From the NCBI RefSeq assembly GCF_900096995.1, contig NZ_OANT01000001.1, forward strand, positions 496,001 through 560,000: a stretch of 64,000 nt of DNA. Direction: 5' to 3'. Below the pieces are notes generated by a model, which saw only the letters and a program-made list of their open reading frames with translations, searched no databases and was not told the DNA's origin. A program made the translations under genes and the position numbers. The DNA is from Acinetobacter puyangensis (lineage in GTDB: Bacteria > Pseudomonadota > Gammaproteobacteria > Pseudomonadales > Moraxellaceae). How positions within the stretch are numbered: the stretch's first letter is position 1; each line of letters begins with the position of its first letter. Positions 30,216-39,647 of this stretch are shown here, piece by piece.

Positions 30216-31496
30216 ATGATGAAAAAGTTACTAATTATTCCGTCTTTGCTGGCGGTATCTACCTCTATTTTTGCTGAAGGCTTTATTGAGGATAGTTCGT
30301 TAAGCTTAACAGCACGAAATTTTTATATGAATAAAAATTTCTATAACAATACCGTCAATCAGCCTTCTGCTGTGTCATGGGCACAAGGTTTTATTTTTGA
30401 TGCAAAATCAGGTTATACACCGGGCAAAATTCAGTTTGGTGCCGATATGATTGCGACACTAGGTATTAATATCAATTCGGATAATGCCGGTCGTGGTGTG
30501 TATATCGTACCGTCTGATGAGACCAATACATGGGGTGATGTCGCATTTACAGCGAAAGCTAAGGTGAGTCAGACAGAGTTAAAGGTTGGTGCGCTCAATA
30601 TCATGAATCCGGTCTTTATTACTTCGCCAGCACGTTTACTACCACAATTATTTCAGGGGATTTCGGTAAGTTCTAAGGATATTGATCATTTTGAGTTATC
30701 TGCGGCGTATGTGAATAAAGTGAATCATCGTGATTCGACAGATTGGGAAAAAATCACTTTGGCAAATACCAACTGGCGCTTTAAGCAACAAGCAGAGACT
30801 GATGCCGTGTATTTTGCGGGTGGATATTATCACTTTTCACCGCAGACCAAAGCACATTTATTCTATCTCAATGTAGAAGATATTTATGATCAGGTTGAAG
30901 GCGGTTTTGAAAATACATATGCCTTAAATGAAAAGGTCAATTTACTTAGCGATGTTAAATATTATCGCAGTCGTGATATTGGTGAGGCAAATGGCGGTAA
31001 TGTCGATAACGACATGTATATGGCAAACTTTGCGGTGCAACGTGGTGTGCATAAAGTCTCTTTGGGTACGATTATCAATCGTGGTGAAACGGCTTTCCCT
31101 TATCTTTACAACAGCGAAGTGGGGGTGTTTTTAGATACTTGGCCCAATGAATTCTGGAATGCGAAAGAGCATACCTACAGTATCCGTTATGACTATGATG
31201 CCAAAGCATTATTGCCGGGTTTAAGGTTTATGACCCGTTATACCTATGCCAATAATATTCATACCACAACCAATCAAAGCTTACCGGGTGGTAATCCATA
31301 TTTACTCGGTGGCGATAATTTGCATGAAAGTGAGCTAGATTTTGACCTGATGTATCGTGTGCCACAAGGACGGTTTCAAAATCTGGGCTTTCGTATTCGT
31401 CATGCCATTTCCGATAACAACATGACGTCAAGTGCGGCGATTAAGCCGACCAGAGAAACACGAGTCAATCTGGATTATACATGGAAGTTCAAGTAG
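30216..31496 (+). CDS. hcaE: OprD-family outer-membrane porin HcaE
   Basis: A 426-aa outer-membrane channel for hydroxycinnamates or related aromatic acids. The signal peptide (KKLLIIPSLLAVSTSIFA) is followed by EGFIEDSSLSLTARNFYM, the OprD opening. The chain ends in WKFK with a typical barrel repeat pattern. In-frame ATGs are at 30210, 30216 and 30219; CAGGA favours the later ones and the exact choice is open. It lies inside the hca operon, as in A. baylyi. It is similar to the porin at 3506-4792. Confidence 0.88.
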   Translation: MMKKLLIIPSLLAVSTSIFAEGFIEDSSLSLTARNFYMNKNFYNNTVNQPSAVSWAQGFIFDAKSGYTPGKIQFGADMIATLGININSDNAGRGVYIVPSDETNTWGDVAFTAKAKVSQTELKVGALNIMNPVFITSPARLLPQLFQGISVSSKDIDHFELSAAYVNKVNHRDSTDWEKITLANTNWRFKQQAETDAVYFAGGYYHFSPQTKAHLFYLNVEDIYDQVEGGFENTYALNEKVNLLSDVKYYRSRDIGEANGGNVDNDMYMANFAVQRGVHKVSLGTIINRGETAFPYLYNSEVGVFLDTWPNEFWNAKEHTYSIRYDYDAKALLPGLRFMTRYTYANNIHTTTNQSLPGGNPYLLGGDNLHESELDFDLMYRVPQGRFQNLGFRIRHAISDNNMTSSAAIKPTRETRVNLDYTWKFK

Positions 31497-31521
31497 GTCT
31501 TTTACAATAGGAAGTCCATAT

Positions 31522-31902
31522 ATGTTTGATTCTCATCAATTACCACCCATTCATCATTTTTTAGGTGGGCATGATATTAAATGGCATGCAGAACAAGGCA
31601 TTTTGGAAATTAAGTATCAGACACAACAGTGCTTTACCAACCCTCGAGGCAGCATTGAGGGGGGAATGTTGTGTGCCATATTGGATGATGTGATGGGCAT
31701 CTTAAGTGTATTTAATAAAGCAGAACGCCCGGCTGCGACTATTAATCTTCATATTGATTTTTTTAGACCCTGTCAGGTTGGTGAGGTTCTCGCCAAAGCA
31801 TGGTTCGTCAAAGAGGGAAAAAAAGTGCTGAGTATGGAAAGTGAAGCATGGCAAAAAGACAAACTGATTGCTAAATGCAGCGCAGCCTTCTTGGTTTTGT
31901 AA
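31522..31902 (+). CDS. hcaF: Hotdog-fold thioesterase, probable HcaF
   Basis: A 126-aa PaaI/4HBT-type acyl-CoA thioesterase. The GGMLCAILDDVMG segment carries the acidic residue of the hotdog active site, and INLHIDFFRP is the usual central strand. The ATG at 31522 has AGGAAG upstream; the longer frame overlaps hcaE and has no family similarity. It may hydrolyse stalled hydroxycinnamoyl- or hydroxybenzoyl-CoA and return CoA, or adjust the CoA thioester inducer of HcaR. The name rests on its position between hcaE and hcaK; I am less sure of it than of the fold. Confidence 0.72.
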   Translation: MFDSHQLPPIHHFLGGHDIKWHAEQGILEIKYQTQQCFTNPRGSIEGGMLCAILDDVMGILSVFNKAERPAATINLHIDFFRPCQVGEVLAKAWFVKEGKKVLSMESEAWQKDKLIAKCSAAFLVL

Positions 31903-31973
31903 TGAATCATGTCAGGTTTGTTTAAATTAGGATTAAAAACAAATCTATGGCAGCATAAAATAAGGATATTTTT

Positions 31974-33320
31974 ATGTTCATACACCCAATTAAAAATGAT
32001 ATTGATACTTTACCTATGTCAAAGTTTCAATGGATTATCATTACGATCTGTTTCTTACTCTATGTCGTCGATGGCTATGATTTTATGGTGATGGCCTATG
32101 TCGCGAGTGCAGTATCGGGTGAACTGGCTTTAAATGGCACGCAGGTGGGTACTTTGATTAGTGCCGGTATTATAGGGATGACAGTAGGATCGCTGTGTAT
32201 TGCACCACTGGGTGATAAGTTAGGGCGCCGAAAGTTAGTCTTAATCAGTGCTTTCATCTGCGGTATGAGTATGGTTGCTGCAACCTTTGCGCATAGCTTT
32301 AATCAGTTGGCATTTACACGATTTATTGCAGGAATTGGCATTGGTGGAATTCAAATTAGCTGTATGGTTCTGACCGCCGAGTTTTCCGCCAAAAAAGTAC
32401 GTGGTTTTAATCTCGCCTTACTTTCGGCAGGTTATGGCTTGGGTGCGACCATTGGCGGAGTTCTGGCAGGTGTTTTTATTGAGCATCATTCTTGGCGCCA
32501 TGCGTTTATGTTTGGTGGTGTTTCAACCTTGATTTTATTTTTAGTTGCTTATATTTATATCCCTGAATCAATTGATTATTTATTACATAAACAACCTAAA
32601 AATGCTTTAGCCAAAATCAATGTGGTCTTGGCAAAATTCAAGCGAAATTTGATCAATGAGTTGCCCATCATTACGGTAACTGAACAGCAGCAGGGCACGA
32701 TAAGACAACTCTTTACAGCACGTTATTTTGCACAAACCATTTGTTTATGGGTGGCAATGTTCTTTTTACTGTATGGGTTTTATTTTGTCATGGGCTGGAC
32801 ACCAAAAATTATGGCGCAATCGGGTTTATCTCCGCAAGCTGGTGTACAGATTGGAATGTGGGTGAGTCTGGGCAGTATTTTAGGTTCGTTAACACTGGGT
32901 TTATTGACCACACGGTTCAAGATTTTTCATATCCAGACGGTGTTCCTGTTATGCGTTGCCTTGACTATCTTCGTTTTTGTGAATATGACACATAATCTAG
33001 GTTTCCTGCCAGTAATTTCCGTGGTTTTAGGATTCTTCCTCAATGGATGCATGGCAGGGATTTATACCATTTCGGCATTGGTCTATGATTCGGAAGTGCG
33101 TTCAACAGGCGTTGGGTTTGCAACAGGATTGGGACGATTTGGTGGCATTTCTTCCCCGATTATTGCAGGCTATTTTCTGGATCATGGCATTTCGCCACTG
33201 AGTTTATATGGATACTATTTATTTATTTTCATTCTCGCAGCAATCGCTATCGTTATCCTAACGAAACTCTATTACAGTAAAAATGATCCACAGCTTGCAA
33301 AACAATTGATAAAATCATAG
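31974..33320 (+). CDS. hcaK: MFS hydroxycinnamate transporter HcaK
   Basis: A 448-aa aromatic acid:H+ symporter-type major facilitator with about twelve membrane segments. DGYDFMVMAYVASAV is in helix 1, GDKLGRRKL is the loop between helices 2 and 3, and RFIAGIGIGGIQ follows. AAGGAT precedes the ATG at 31974. It is the last gene of the hca operon and is closely similar to VanK. Hydroxycinnamates such as ferulate or p-coumarate are the expected cargo. No hcaG-type esterase follows it, unlike my recollection of ADP1. Confidence 0.88.
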   Translation: MFIHPIKNDIDTLPMSKFQWIIITICFLLYVVDGYDFMVMAYVASAVSGELALNGTQVGTLISAGIIGMTVGSLCIAPLGDKLGRRKLVLISAFICGMSMVAATFAHSFNQLAFTRFIAGIGIGGIQISCMVLTAEFSAKKVRGFNLALLSAGYGLGATIGGVLAGVFIEHHSWRHAFMFGGVSTLILFLVAYIYIPESIDYLLHKQPKNALAKINVVLAKFKRNLINELPIITVTEQQQGTIRQLFTARYFAQTICLWVAMFFLLYGFYFVMGWTPKIMAQSGLSPQAGVQIGMWVSLGSILGSLTLGLLTTRFKIFHIQTVFLLCVALTIFVFVNMTHNLGFLPVISVVLGFFLNGCMAGIYTISALVYDSEVRSTGVGFATGLGRFGGISSPIIAGYFLDHGISPLSLYGYYLFIFILAAIAIVILTKLYYSKNDPQLAKQLIKS

Positions 33321-33366
33321 CAAGATGATTCGGTCATTTAACGATAATAAACTGTTGTGTGTTTAA

Positions 33367-33403
33367 GTGGTCTAATGTCATGTTTATCATGGCAATAGAC
33401 CAC
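33367..33403. repeat. Long hairpin downstream of hcaK
   Basis: GTGGTCTA (33367-33374) and TAGACCAC (33396-33403) are perfect arms. Inside them TGTCATG pairs with CATGGCA, so the stem is about 16 bp with one bulge. No T-run follows. It may act as a 3' end for the hca transcript or be a dispersed repeat. Confidence 0.6.
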
Positions 33404-33483
33404 ATTGCATGTGTGTACTGTCGTATTAAGATTAAATGCTTAGCATGATATTCGTTCTGCTTTGAGCTGTGGTTAGCAGGTAT

Positions 33484-33678
33484 CTATAGCAAAATTCAAA
33501 ATGTAAACTATATTTGTGTCATGCTGGACTTGATCCGGCATCCAGAGCTAACGTAACCTACATCAAACGCTATAAAGCTAAAGCCTAGACCTTAACAACT
33601 TTTGAACTTTGCTCTGGATACTTGCTTTCGCAAGTATGACGAGATGATATGTAGCCTATAAATCGAATTTTGCTATAG
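33484..33678. mobile_element. MITE-like element, 195 bp, with 14-bp terminal inverted repeats
   Basis: CTATAGCAAAATTC (33484-33497) and GAATTTTGCTATAG (33665-33678) are perfect 14-bp inverted repeats. Inside are subterminal repeats ATCCAGAGC (33540-33548) and GCTCTGGAT (33611-33619) and two small hairpins: GCTGG...CCGGC near 33523-33539, and TACTTGC...GCAAGTA at 33619-33636. There is no coding capacity. These are the traits of a non-autonomous insertion element; I see no clear target duplication. Confidence 0.65.
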
Positions 33679-33741
33679 TGACAATGGCGTACTGGATTCC
33701 TTATTATATCTAACTTGAATGATATATCTTTAATCCTGCGC

Positions 33742-33770
33742 ACAAAAAAAGCAATGCCGAAACATTGCTT
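33742..33770 (-). terminator. Rho-independent terminator of the yfi operon
   Basis: Read on the minus strand, AAGCAATG pairs with CATTGCTT (33749-33770) and is followed by a run of T (33743-33750). Confidence 0.85.
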
Positions 33771-33789
33771 ATAGAAAAGTGATCTAACC

Positions 33790-34272
33790 TCAAGGTACAA
33801 CAATAATCGCAACCCTACGGTTTTTACTACGTTCTACCTCAGTATCATTGTTTGCAACTGGTTTACTTGAACCGTAACCGACAATTTTAATATTATTACC
33901 GATAAAACCATTTTTTTGGGCAATCTGTGCAACACTTTGGGCACGTTTTAAAGATAATTCCTGATTGTATTGTTCATTGCCGATGTTATCGGTATGACCC
34001 TGAATAATAAGTTTGTTAATTTTAATTGACTTTAATTTTTGACTAAGCTGGGCAATACTATTTTGAGTATCTGCATTAATTAAGTATTGATCCGTTTCAA
34101 ATAATAGTCGTGTAGGCATATCTAATACCCAGCCATCTTCAGTGTAGGTGAAACCCTGTTGTTTTAAGACCTTAATTTGATGGCGTGATAGGCCACCGAG
34201 TCCCAAACATCCGCTGAGTACAATTGCTAGTGCACAGATCATCAAAATTTTGAAGCTGTAATGTGTTTTCAT
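33790..34272 (-). CDS. yfiB: OmpA-family lipoprotein YfiB
   Basis: A 160-aa outer-membrane lipoprotein. The signal peptide ends in the lipobox LSGC. The C-terminal OmpA domain (about residues 60-158) binds peptidoglycan and includes LIIQGHTDNIGNEQYNQELSLKRAQSV. The ATG at 34272 has AAAGGA at proper spacing; the ATG six bases upstream overlaps that site. It follows a diguanylate cyclase and a YfiR-family gene, the set known as YfiBNR in Pseudomonas aeruginosa, where YfiB sequesters YfiR and so releases YfiN activity under envelope stress. Confidence 0.86.
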   Translation of the reverse strand: MKTHYSFKILMICALAIVLSGCLGLGGLSRHQIKVLKQQGFTYTEDGWVLDMPTRLLFETDQYLINADTQNSIAQLSQKLKSIKINKLIIQGHTDNIGNEQYNQELSLKRAQSVAQIAQKNGFIGNNIKIVGYGSSKPVANNDTEVERSKNRRVAIIVVP

Positions 34273-34291
34273 AGGCATCCTTTGAAAAAGT

Positions 34292-35527
34292 TTAATGTGT
34301 GGATTGATCGTATATCGACAATTTTTGTATATTGTTTAATTTGGCTTGATACATGGCTTGATCAGCTTGGTGAATTAAGTCTTCGACTGATTCTGCATTA
34401 GACGAGAGTGCGATCCCAATACTAAAACTAAACCGAATGGCGAGGTTCTCAATCAAAAGCGGAGCATCACTTACATGTAATAAATTTTGGGCAACTGTAA
34501 TTGCATAGATAGGTTTATTAATATTGAGTACTAATACAGCAAATTCATCACCCCCGATACGTGCCAGAAAATCATCTGGGCGAAGTGCTAGTTTCAGGCG
34601 AACTGCCATTTCACGTAGCACTGCATCACCATATAAATGACCATGAGTATCATTGATTTCTTTAAAGTTATTGTTGTCAATATAAAGTAATGCAAACTGA
34701 TGACGGTCTTGGTTTTCAAAAATCTGGCTCAATCGTTGATTGAAATATGCTCGATTTGGTAGTTGCGTTAAGGTGTCGTGTAAAGCCCGATGTTCCAGAT
34801 GAGAATTTTCCTGTTGTAAATGCGTATGCCAAGTTTGAATTTCATTTAATAAGGCATTAAAGCTTTGAGAAATAATATTAAATTCTGCAATATGACCCGA
34901 AGGAACCCGTTGGTCAAAATCACGATGTGCTGTCACAGATTCTGTGGTTTCAGTCAAGGTATCCAGTGAATAACTAATTTTTCGGTAAATCAGCCGTGTA
35001 CTAAAAGAAATTAATAGCAATGCGGAGATGAGACTGATCGTAAATAAAATGAGGAATTGCTGTAAAAAGCTTATTAAAGGATAAATACTATTGACCACTT
35101 TAATTTTGGCAATGGTTTGTCCGTTATGCGTGATATTAGTATGTCCGGCTTCATCAGAAATTAACCAGCGTTGTATTTTTTCGAGTATAGGGGCATAAAA
35201 GGTATGTTTTGTGGCGTCATTGATATAAGAAATAAGTTGTCCATTGACATGCGTGACCTGAATACTTTCCAAAGGATATTTTCCGATGCACATCTTAAGT
35301 GTTTCATGAATTGTTTCTTTGTCATCGAATATGATTGCTGCTTGTAACTGTTCAGAAAGTAGCTGAGCGATCAGTTGCAGATTATCTTCGGAATACTTTT
35401 TAAATGTATGTGCAGCAATTCCGGTCATGCCAATCACACAGACCAGAAGTATCAGTAGCGAGAGATAGGCTTGTGATTTAATCAGATAGGACTTTAGAGA
35501 AGTTTGTGAGGAAATAGGCGTAAACAT
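34292..35527 (-). CDS. yfiN: Membrane diguanylate cyclase YfiN
   Basis: A 411-aa inner-membrane enzyme that makes cyclic di-GMP. A first membrane helix (about 22-42), a periplasmic CHASE8-like sensor (about 45-150), a second helix (about 155-177), a HAMP linker and a GGDEF domain follow in order. GGDEF is at 325-329. An RxxD inhibitory site (RPDD, 316-319) sits five residues before it, so product inhibition is likely. The ATG at 35527 overlaps the yfiR stop as TGATG; a GTG one codon upstream is possible. Its periplasmic partner YfiR is expected to hold it inactive. Confidence 0.88.
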   Translation of the reverse strand: MFTPISSQTSLKSYLIKSQAYLSLLILLVCVIGMTGIAAHTFKKYSEDNLQLIAQLLSEQLQAAIIFDDKETIHETLKMCIGKYPLESIQVTHVNGQLISYINDATKHTFYAPILEKIQRWLISDEAGHTNITHNGQTIAKIKVVNSIYPLISFLQQFLILFTISLISALLLISFSTRLIYRKISYSLDTLTETTESVTAHRDFDQRVPSGHIAEFNIISQSFNALLNEIQTWHTHLQQENSHLEHRALHDTLTQLPNRAYFNQRLSQIFENQDRHQFALLYIDNNNFKEINDTHGHLYGDAVLREMAVRLKLALRPDDFLARIGGDEFAVLVLNINKPIYAITVAQNLLHVSDAPLLIENLAIRFSFSIGIALSSNAESVEDLIHQADQAMYQAKLNNIQKLSIYDQSTH

Positions 35528-36090
35528 CACTCTTGTTCCTCTTGCTGTTGTGAGAGTAACAATACTTTTGAATTTACTCTTACTTGCGATGCTTTTAAGC
35601 TGTCCAAATTGACTTTGAATTTAAATTGTCTTTTGCTGAGATAAATACAAAATGCACTGCCGATACTACATTCTGGATTATTCTCTGACAGAGTTAAAAT
35701 TTTTAGTGGATTGCGATTAATAATCTGTTGTTGCACCGTATCTGATGTTTGAACAAAATAGTAGACTTGACAATGTGTTGCCGGATTCGAGGCAGCGGGC
35801 TTAAGCAATTGTTCAGCAGTATAATTAAAGCGTTTTACATTTTGTGGTTGAATAATTTGTGGCGTAGGATCAAAAATATTTGCGCTAATAAAATTTGCTG
35901 GGCCATCAATAACACAAAAATTAATTTGATTTAGGTTGGTCGACCATGTCACATAACTTAAGATACCTGAAACCAAATGATTAGCATTAACCGGATGAGC
36001 TTGAGCATAACCAAGTGGTATTACCCCTAAACTACAAAGCAGAACTGCTTGGGAAAAATAAGATTTTCTCCATGACATAAATGCTTTCAC
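35527..36090 (-). CDS. yfiR: Periplasmic YfiR-family repressor of the diguanylate cyclase
   Basis: A 187-aa secreted protein of the YfiR (DUF4154) family. A signal peptide ends near YAQA|HPVN. The C-terminal block GSAFCIYLSKRQFKFKVNLDSLKASQVRVNSKVLLLS is split here by eye into the family's G-x-F and F-x-V-N-L motifs. Cysteines at several places could form disulfides and give redox control, as in P. aeruginosa YfiR. The start may be the GTG at 36090 or the ATG at 36078; neither has a strong Shine-Dalgarno. It is the first gene of yfiRNB. Confidence 0.83.
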   Translation of the reverse strand: MKAFMSWRKSYFSQAVLLCSLGVIPLGYAQAHPVNANHLVSGILSYVTWSTNLNQINFCVIDGPANFISANIFDPTPQIIQPQNVKRFNYTAEQLLKPAASNPATHCQVYYFVQTSDTVQQQIINRNPLKILTLSENNPECSIGSAFCIYLSKRQFKFKVNLDSLKASQVRVNSKVLLLSQQQEEQE

Positions 36091-36344
36091 TCATCTAAAT
36101 ATTCGTTTTAATTTTGTTAAATATACAATAAATAGCGTAATTACAATAGTGATGAGTCACTATAAAATTGTAATAAGTGTGAAATATTTATAATTTAATG
36201 CTTAAAGTGAGGTAAATGTCTTCAAGGTAATCTATTTTTTCAACTAAAGAAATAAAAGCATACATTTGCGTGAGCAAAAAAGTGTTATGGTGGTTTAGAT
36301 TAATAATTAAACAAATTTAAACGCCAAGCCGAAGGAGAAAGACC

Positions 36345-39098
36345 ATGGCTAGCTATGCCCAAAAAAATAGTTTTGAAAGTTTGGATTGTCTAGACATCAA
36401 TCAGCAACAATATTACTTTTTTAATTTAAAAACGGCTGAAAAAATATTAGGGTCAGTTGATCGGCTACCAAAGTCTTTAAAGGTCTTACTCGAAAACTTA
36501 CTGCGTTTCGAAGATGGCATTACTGTTAAGGCAGCCGACATTCAGGCAATTGTGGATTGGCAGAATATAAAATCCTCTGAACAGGAAATACAATATCGTC
36601 CCGCACGTGTATTAATGCAGGATTTTACTGGCGTACCTGCGGTCGTGGATTTGGCTGCGATGCGGGCTGCAATGCAAAAAGCAGGTGGTGATCCGGAAAA
36701 AATTAATCCTTTATCACCTGTTGATCTGGTGATTGACCACTCCGTCATGGTGGATCATTTTGCTACACCGCAAGCTTTTTCGGAAAACGTAGACATTGAG
36801 ATGCAGCGTAACGGCGAACGTTATCAGTTTTTACGTTGGGGACAATCCGCTTTTGATAATTTTCAGGTAGTGCCGCCCGGTACTGGCATTTGTCATCAGG
36901 TTAATCTTGAATATCTGGCACAGGCAGTATGGACCAATGAAGATGACGGCAAGCAGTATGCTTTCCCAGATACCTTGGTCGGTACAGATTCACATACCAC
37001 TATGATCAATGGTTTGGGTGTGCTGGGCTGGGGTGTGGGTGGGATTGAAGCGGAAGCTGCGATGTTGGGACAACCTGTTTCTATGTTGATTCCAGAAGTG
37101 ATCGGATTTAAATTAACCGGTAAGTTACGAGAAGGGATTACTGCCACAGATTTGGTTTTAACCGTGACGCAGATGTTGAGAAAAAGAGGCGTCGTCGGCA
37201 AATTTGTTGAATTTTATGGTGATGGCTTGGCAGATTTGCCTTTGGCAGATCGGGCGACGATTGCCAATATGGCGCCGGAATATGGCGCAACCTGTGGTTT
37301 TTTCCCGATTGATCAAGTCACCATTGATTATTTAACCTTAACAGGTCGTGATCCGGATCGTATCGCTTTGGTTAAAGCGTATAGTCAGGCGCAAGGTTTG
37401 TGGCGTAATAGCGGTGATGAACCCATTTTTACCGACAGTTTAAGTCTGGATATGTCAACTGTTGAACCGAGTCTGGCTGGACCGAAACGTCCTCAGGATC
37501 GGGTGGTGCTAGGTCAAGTTCCGCACGCTTTTCAGGCTTTTATGGATCTCAGTTTAAAACCTGTTAAAGAAGAACAACGTTTTGAAAATGAAGGTGGTGG
37601 TACTGCGATTGATGTCGAGCAAGCCGCTTTTGAACATGAAAATGGTATTTTCTTTGAGCTTGAAGGACAAAAATATCCATTACAACATGGTGACGTGGTG
37701 ATTGCCGCAATTACCTCATGTACCAATACTTCCAATCCAAGTGTCATGTTGGCAGCGGGTTTGGTGGCAAAAAAAGCCGTAGAAAAAGGCTTACGACGTA
37801 AACCCTGGGTTAAAAGCTCGCTAGCACCCGGTTCAAAAGTGGTGACAGATTATCTCAATGCCGCAGGCTTGACCCCTTATCTTGAACAACTTGGCTATAA
37901 TCTGGTGGGCTATGGTTGTACCACCTGTATTGGAAATTCTGGTCCTTTACCACAACCGATTGAAGATGCGATTCAAACTCATGATTTAACCGTCGCATCG
38001 GTATTATCGGGTAATCGAAATTTTGAAGGTCGCGTGCATCCTTTGGTCAAAACCAATTGGTTGGCTTCGCCACCTTTGGTGGTGGCTTATGCGTTGGCAG
38101 GCACCGTGAAAAAAGATATTACTGCGGAGCCGATTGCGCAGGATTCTCAAGGTAATGATGTGTATCTTAAAGACATCTGGCCGACACAGGCAGAAATTAG
38201 TGCGGCCTTACAGAGCGTAACCACAGAAATGTTTAGTCAGGAATATTCGGCTGTGTTTGAGGGCGATGAAACATGGCAGGCCATCCAGATACCACAATCA
38301 CAGACCTATGCTTGGCAAGCCGATTCGACTTATATTCAGCATCCGCCATTTTTTGAGGATATTGATCAACCACCTGCTGCCATTACCGATATTCACAATG
38401 CTAGAATTTTAGCGATTCTCGGTGATTCTGTGACAACAGATCATATATCCCCTGCGGGAAATATTAAAAAGGACAGTCCGGCAGGTCGGTATTTGCAATC
38501 GAAGGGGATTGAGGCCAAAGATTTCAACTCTTACGGTTCACGACGTGGTAATCATGAAGTGATGATGCGTGGTACCTTTGCCAATATCCGGATTAAAAAC
38601 GAAATGTTAAATGGCGAAGAGGGCGGTAATACGCTTTATATTCCCACACAGGAAAAAATGGCCATTTATGATGCGGCAATGCTCTACCAACAAAACCATG
38701 TGCCTTTGATCGTGATTGCCGGCAAAGAATACGGTACCGGTTCATCACGCGATTGGGCCGCCAAAGGTACCAATCTTTTGGGCGTTAAAGCCGTGCTAGC
38801 AGAAAGTTTTGAGCGGATTCATCGTTCTAATCTGGTCGGTATGGGCGTTTTACCTTTACAGTTTCTAGCCAATGAAAGTCGCAAAACGCACCATTTAACA
38901 GGCCAAGAAAAGTTAAGTATCGTGGGTTTAAGTGATGACATTCATCCTCATCAACCGTTGACGCTGCAAGTCCAACATAGCACTGGAGAATATGAAGAGT
39001 TTCAGGTGCTATGTCGAATCGATACACTCAATGAAGTCGAATATTTTAAAGCGGGTGGCATTCTGCATTATGTGTTGCGTAATCTGATTGCATCATAA
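36345..39098 (+). CDS. acnA: Aconitate hydratase AcnA
   Basis: A 917-aa monomeric aconitase of the AcnA/IRP type, which interconverts citrate and isocitrate in the TCA cycle. Cluster-binding motifs ITSCTNTSNPSVM and YGCTTCIGNSG supply the three cysteines of the 4Fe-4S cluster. The swivel domain shows GDSVTTDHISPAG and GKEYGTGSSRDWAAKG. GGAGAAAGACC precedes the ATG at 36345. It is divergent from yfiR and is a single-gene unit with its own terminator. Confidence 0.96.
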   Translation: MASYAQKNSFESLDCLDINQQQYYFFNLKTAEKILGSVDRLPKSLKVLLENLLRFEDGITVKAADIQAIVDWQNIKSSEQEIQYRPARVLMQDFTGVPAVVDLAAMRAAMQKAGGDPEKINPLSPVDLVIDHSVMVDHFATPQAFSENVDIEMQRNGERYQFLRWGQSAFDNFQVVPPGTGICHQVNLEYLAQAVWTNEDDGKQYAFPDTLVGTDSHTTMINGLGVLGWGVGGIEAEAAMLGQPVSMLIPEVIGFKLTGKLREGITATDLVLTVTQMLRKRGVVGKFVEFYGDGLADLPLADRATIANMAPEYGATCGFFPIDQVTIDYLTLTGRDPDRIALVKAYSQAQGLWRNSGDEPIFTDSLSLDMSTVEPSLAGPKRPQDRVVLGQVPHAFQAFMDLSLKPVKEEQRFENEGGGTAIDVEQAAFEHENGIFFELEGQKYPLQHGDVVIAAITSCTNTSNPSVMLAAGLVAKKAVEKGLRRKPWVKSSLAPGSKVVTDYLNAAGLTPYLEQLGYNLVGYGCTTCIGNSGPLPQPIEDAIQTHDLTVASVLSGNRNFEGRVHPLVKTNWLASPPLVVAYALAGTVKKDITAEPIAQDSQGNDVYLKDIWPTQAEISAALQSVTTEMFSQEYSAVFEGDETWQAIQIPQSQTYAWQADSTYIQHPPFFEDIDQPPAAITDIHNARILAILGDSVTTDHISPAGNIKKDSPAGRYLQSKGIEAKDFNSYGSRRGNHEVMMRGTFANIRIKNEMLNGEEGGNTLYIPTQEKMAIYDAAMLYQQNHVPLIVIAGKEYGTGSSRDWAAKGTNLLGVKAVLAESFERIHRSNLVGMGVLPLQFLANESRKTHHLTGQEKLSIVGLSDDIHPHQPLTLQVQHSTGEYEEFQVLCRIDTLNEVEYFKAGGILHYVLRNLIAS

Positions 39099-39647
39099 TT
39101 TTACCTCAAAGATGTATTGCCCCTATTATTCCTGATCAAGAATAAAAGGCTGATACATCTTTTTTATCATTCCGTAATTTTCTCTTTGTAAAATAATATA
39201 AATTTGACCTAATGAGTTGAAATTATTTAATATACTATATTGATTTAATTAAATTTATTTTAAATATTAAAGGGTTGATGAAGCATTTCTACTCGTAACG
39301 AGCATAGTCTGGGTAGATATTTTATTGATCTGTAGATGATACATAAATAAACCTAGTAAATTAGTAAGAATTTCTAAATAATAGTTTGACTATATTGTGC
39401 TTTTTTCGTTAGTTGGAAAATCGATGAGTTTCTTTTTTTTATGAGAAAAAACATTATATCTTATAATTTAATAAGCATATATTTAAAATTAAAAAGTAAT
39501 AAAATCATTATATTATTTAAATATTTGCATATAAAAAAGACAATCTGTAGCAAAGTTGTCAGGTATGTTGGCACGTTTTATGAGTATGGTGTTTTGTATA
39601 AATTGAGCAAATAATATAAATGACCTAATTTTTGAATGGTTTTTCAT
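39099..39647. other. acnA-cydP intergenic region
   Basis: This 549-bp AT-rich stretch has the acnA terminator at its left. AAATAATATAAAT followed by TGACCTAAT is found at 39191-39213 and, two bases shorter, at 39609-39629 just before cydP. TTGAT-TTAA-TTAAA at 39240-39253 weakly resembles an FNR site. I see no gene in it; the cyd promoter must lie here. Confidence 0.4.
39108..39166 (+). terminator. Terminator after acnA
   Basis: AAAGATGTAT (39108-39117) pairs with ATACATCTTT (39153-39162) and is followed by T-rich sequence. The loop is long (35 bases). Confidence 0.65.

Larger units (their letters stand above)
33321..33789. other. Gene-free region with hairpin and MITE-like element
   Basis: This 469-bp stretch between convergent hcaK and yfiB contains a strong hairpin (33367-33403), a 195-bp element with terminal inverted repeats (33484-33678) and the yfiB terminator. 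No open frame looks real. Confidence 0.6.

Noticed and set aside
39240..39253. FNR-like site before cydP
   Set aside because: TTGAT-N4-TTAAA matches only part of the second half-site in very AT-rich DNA; chance is likely.
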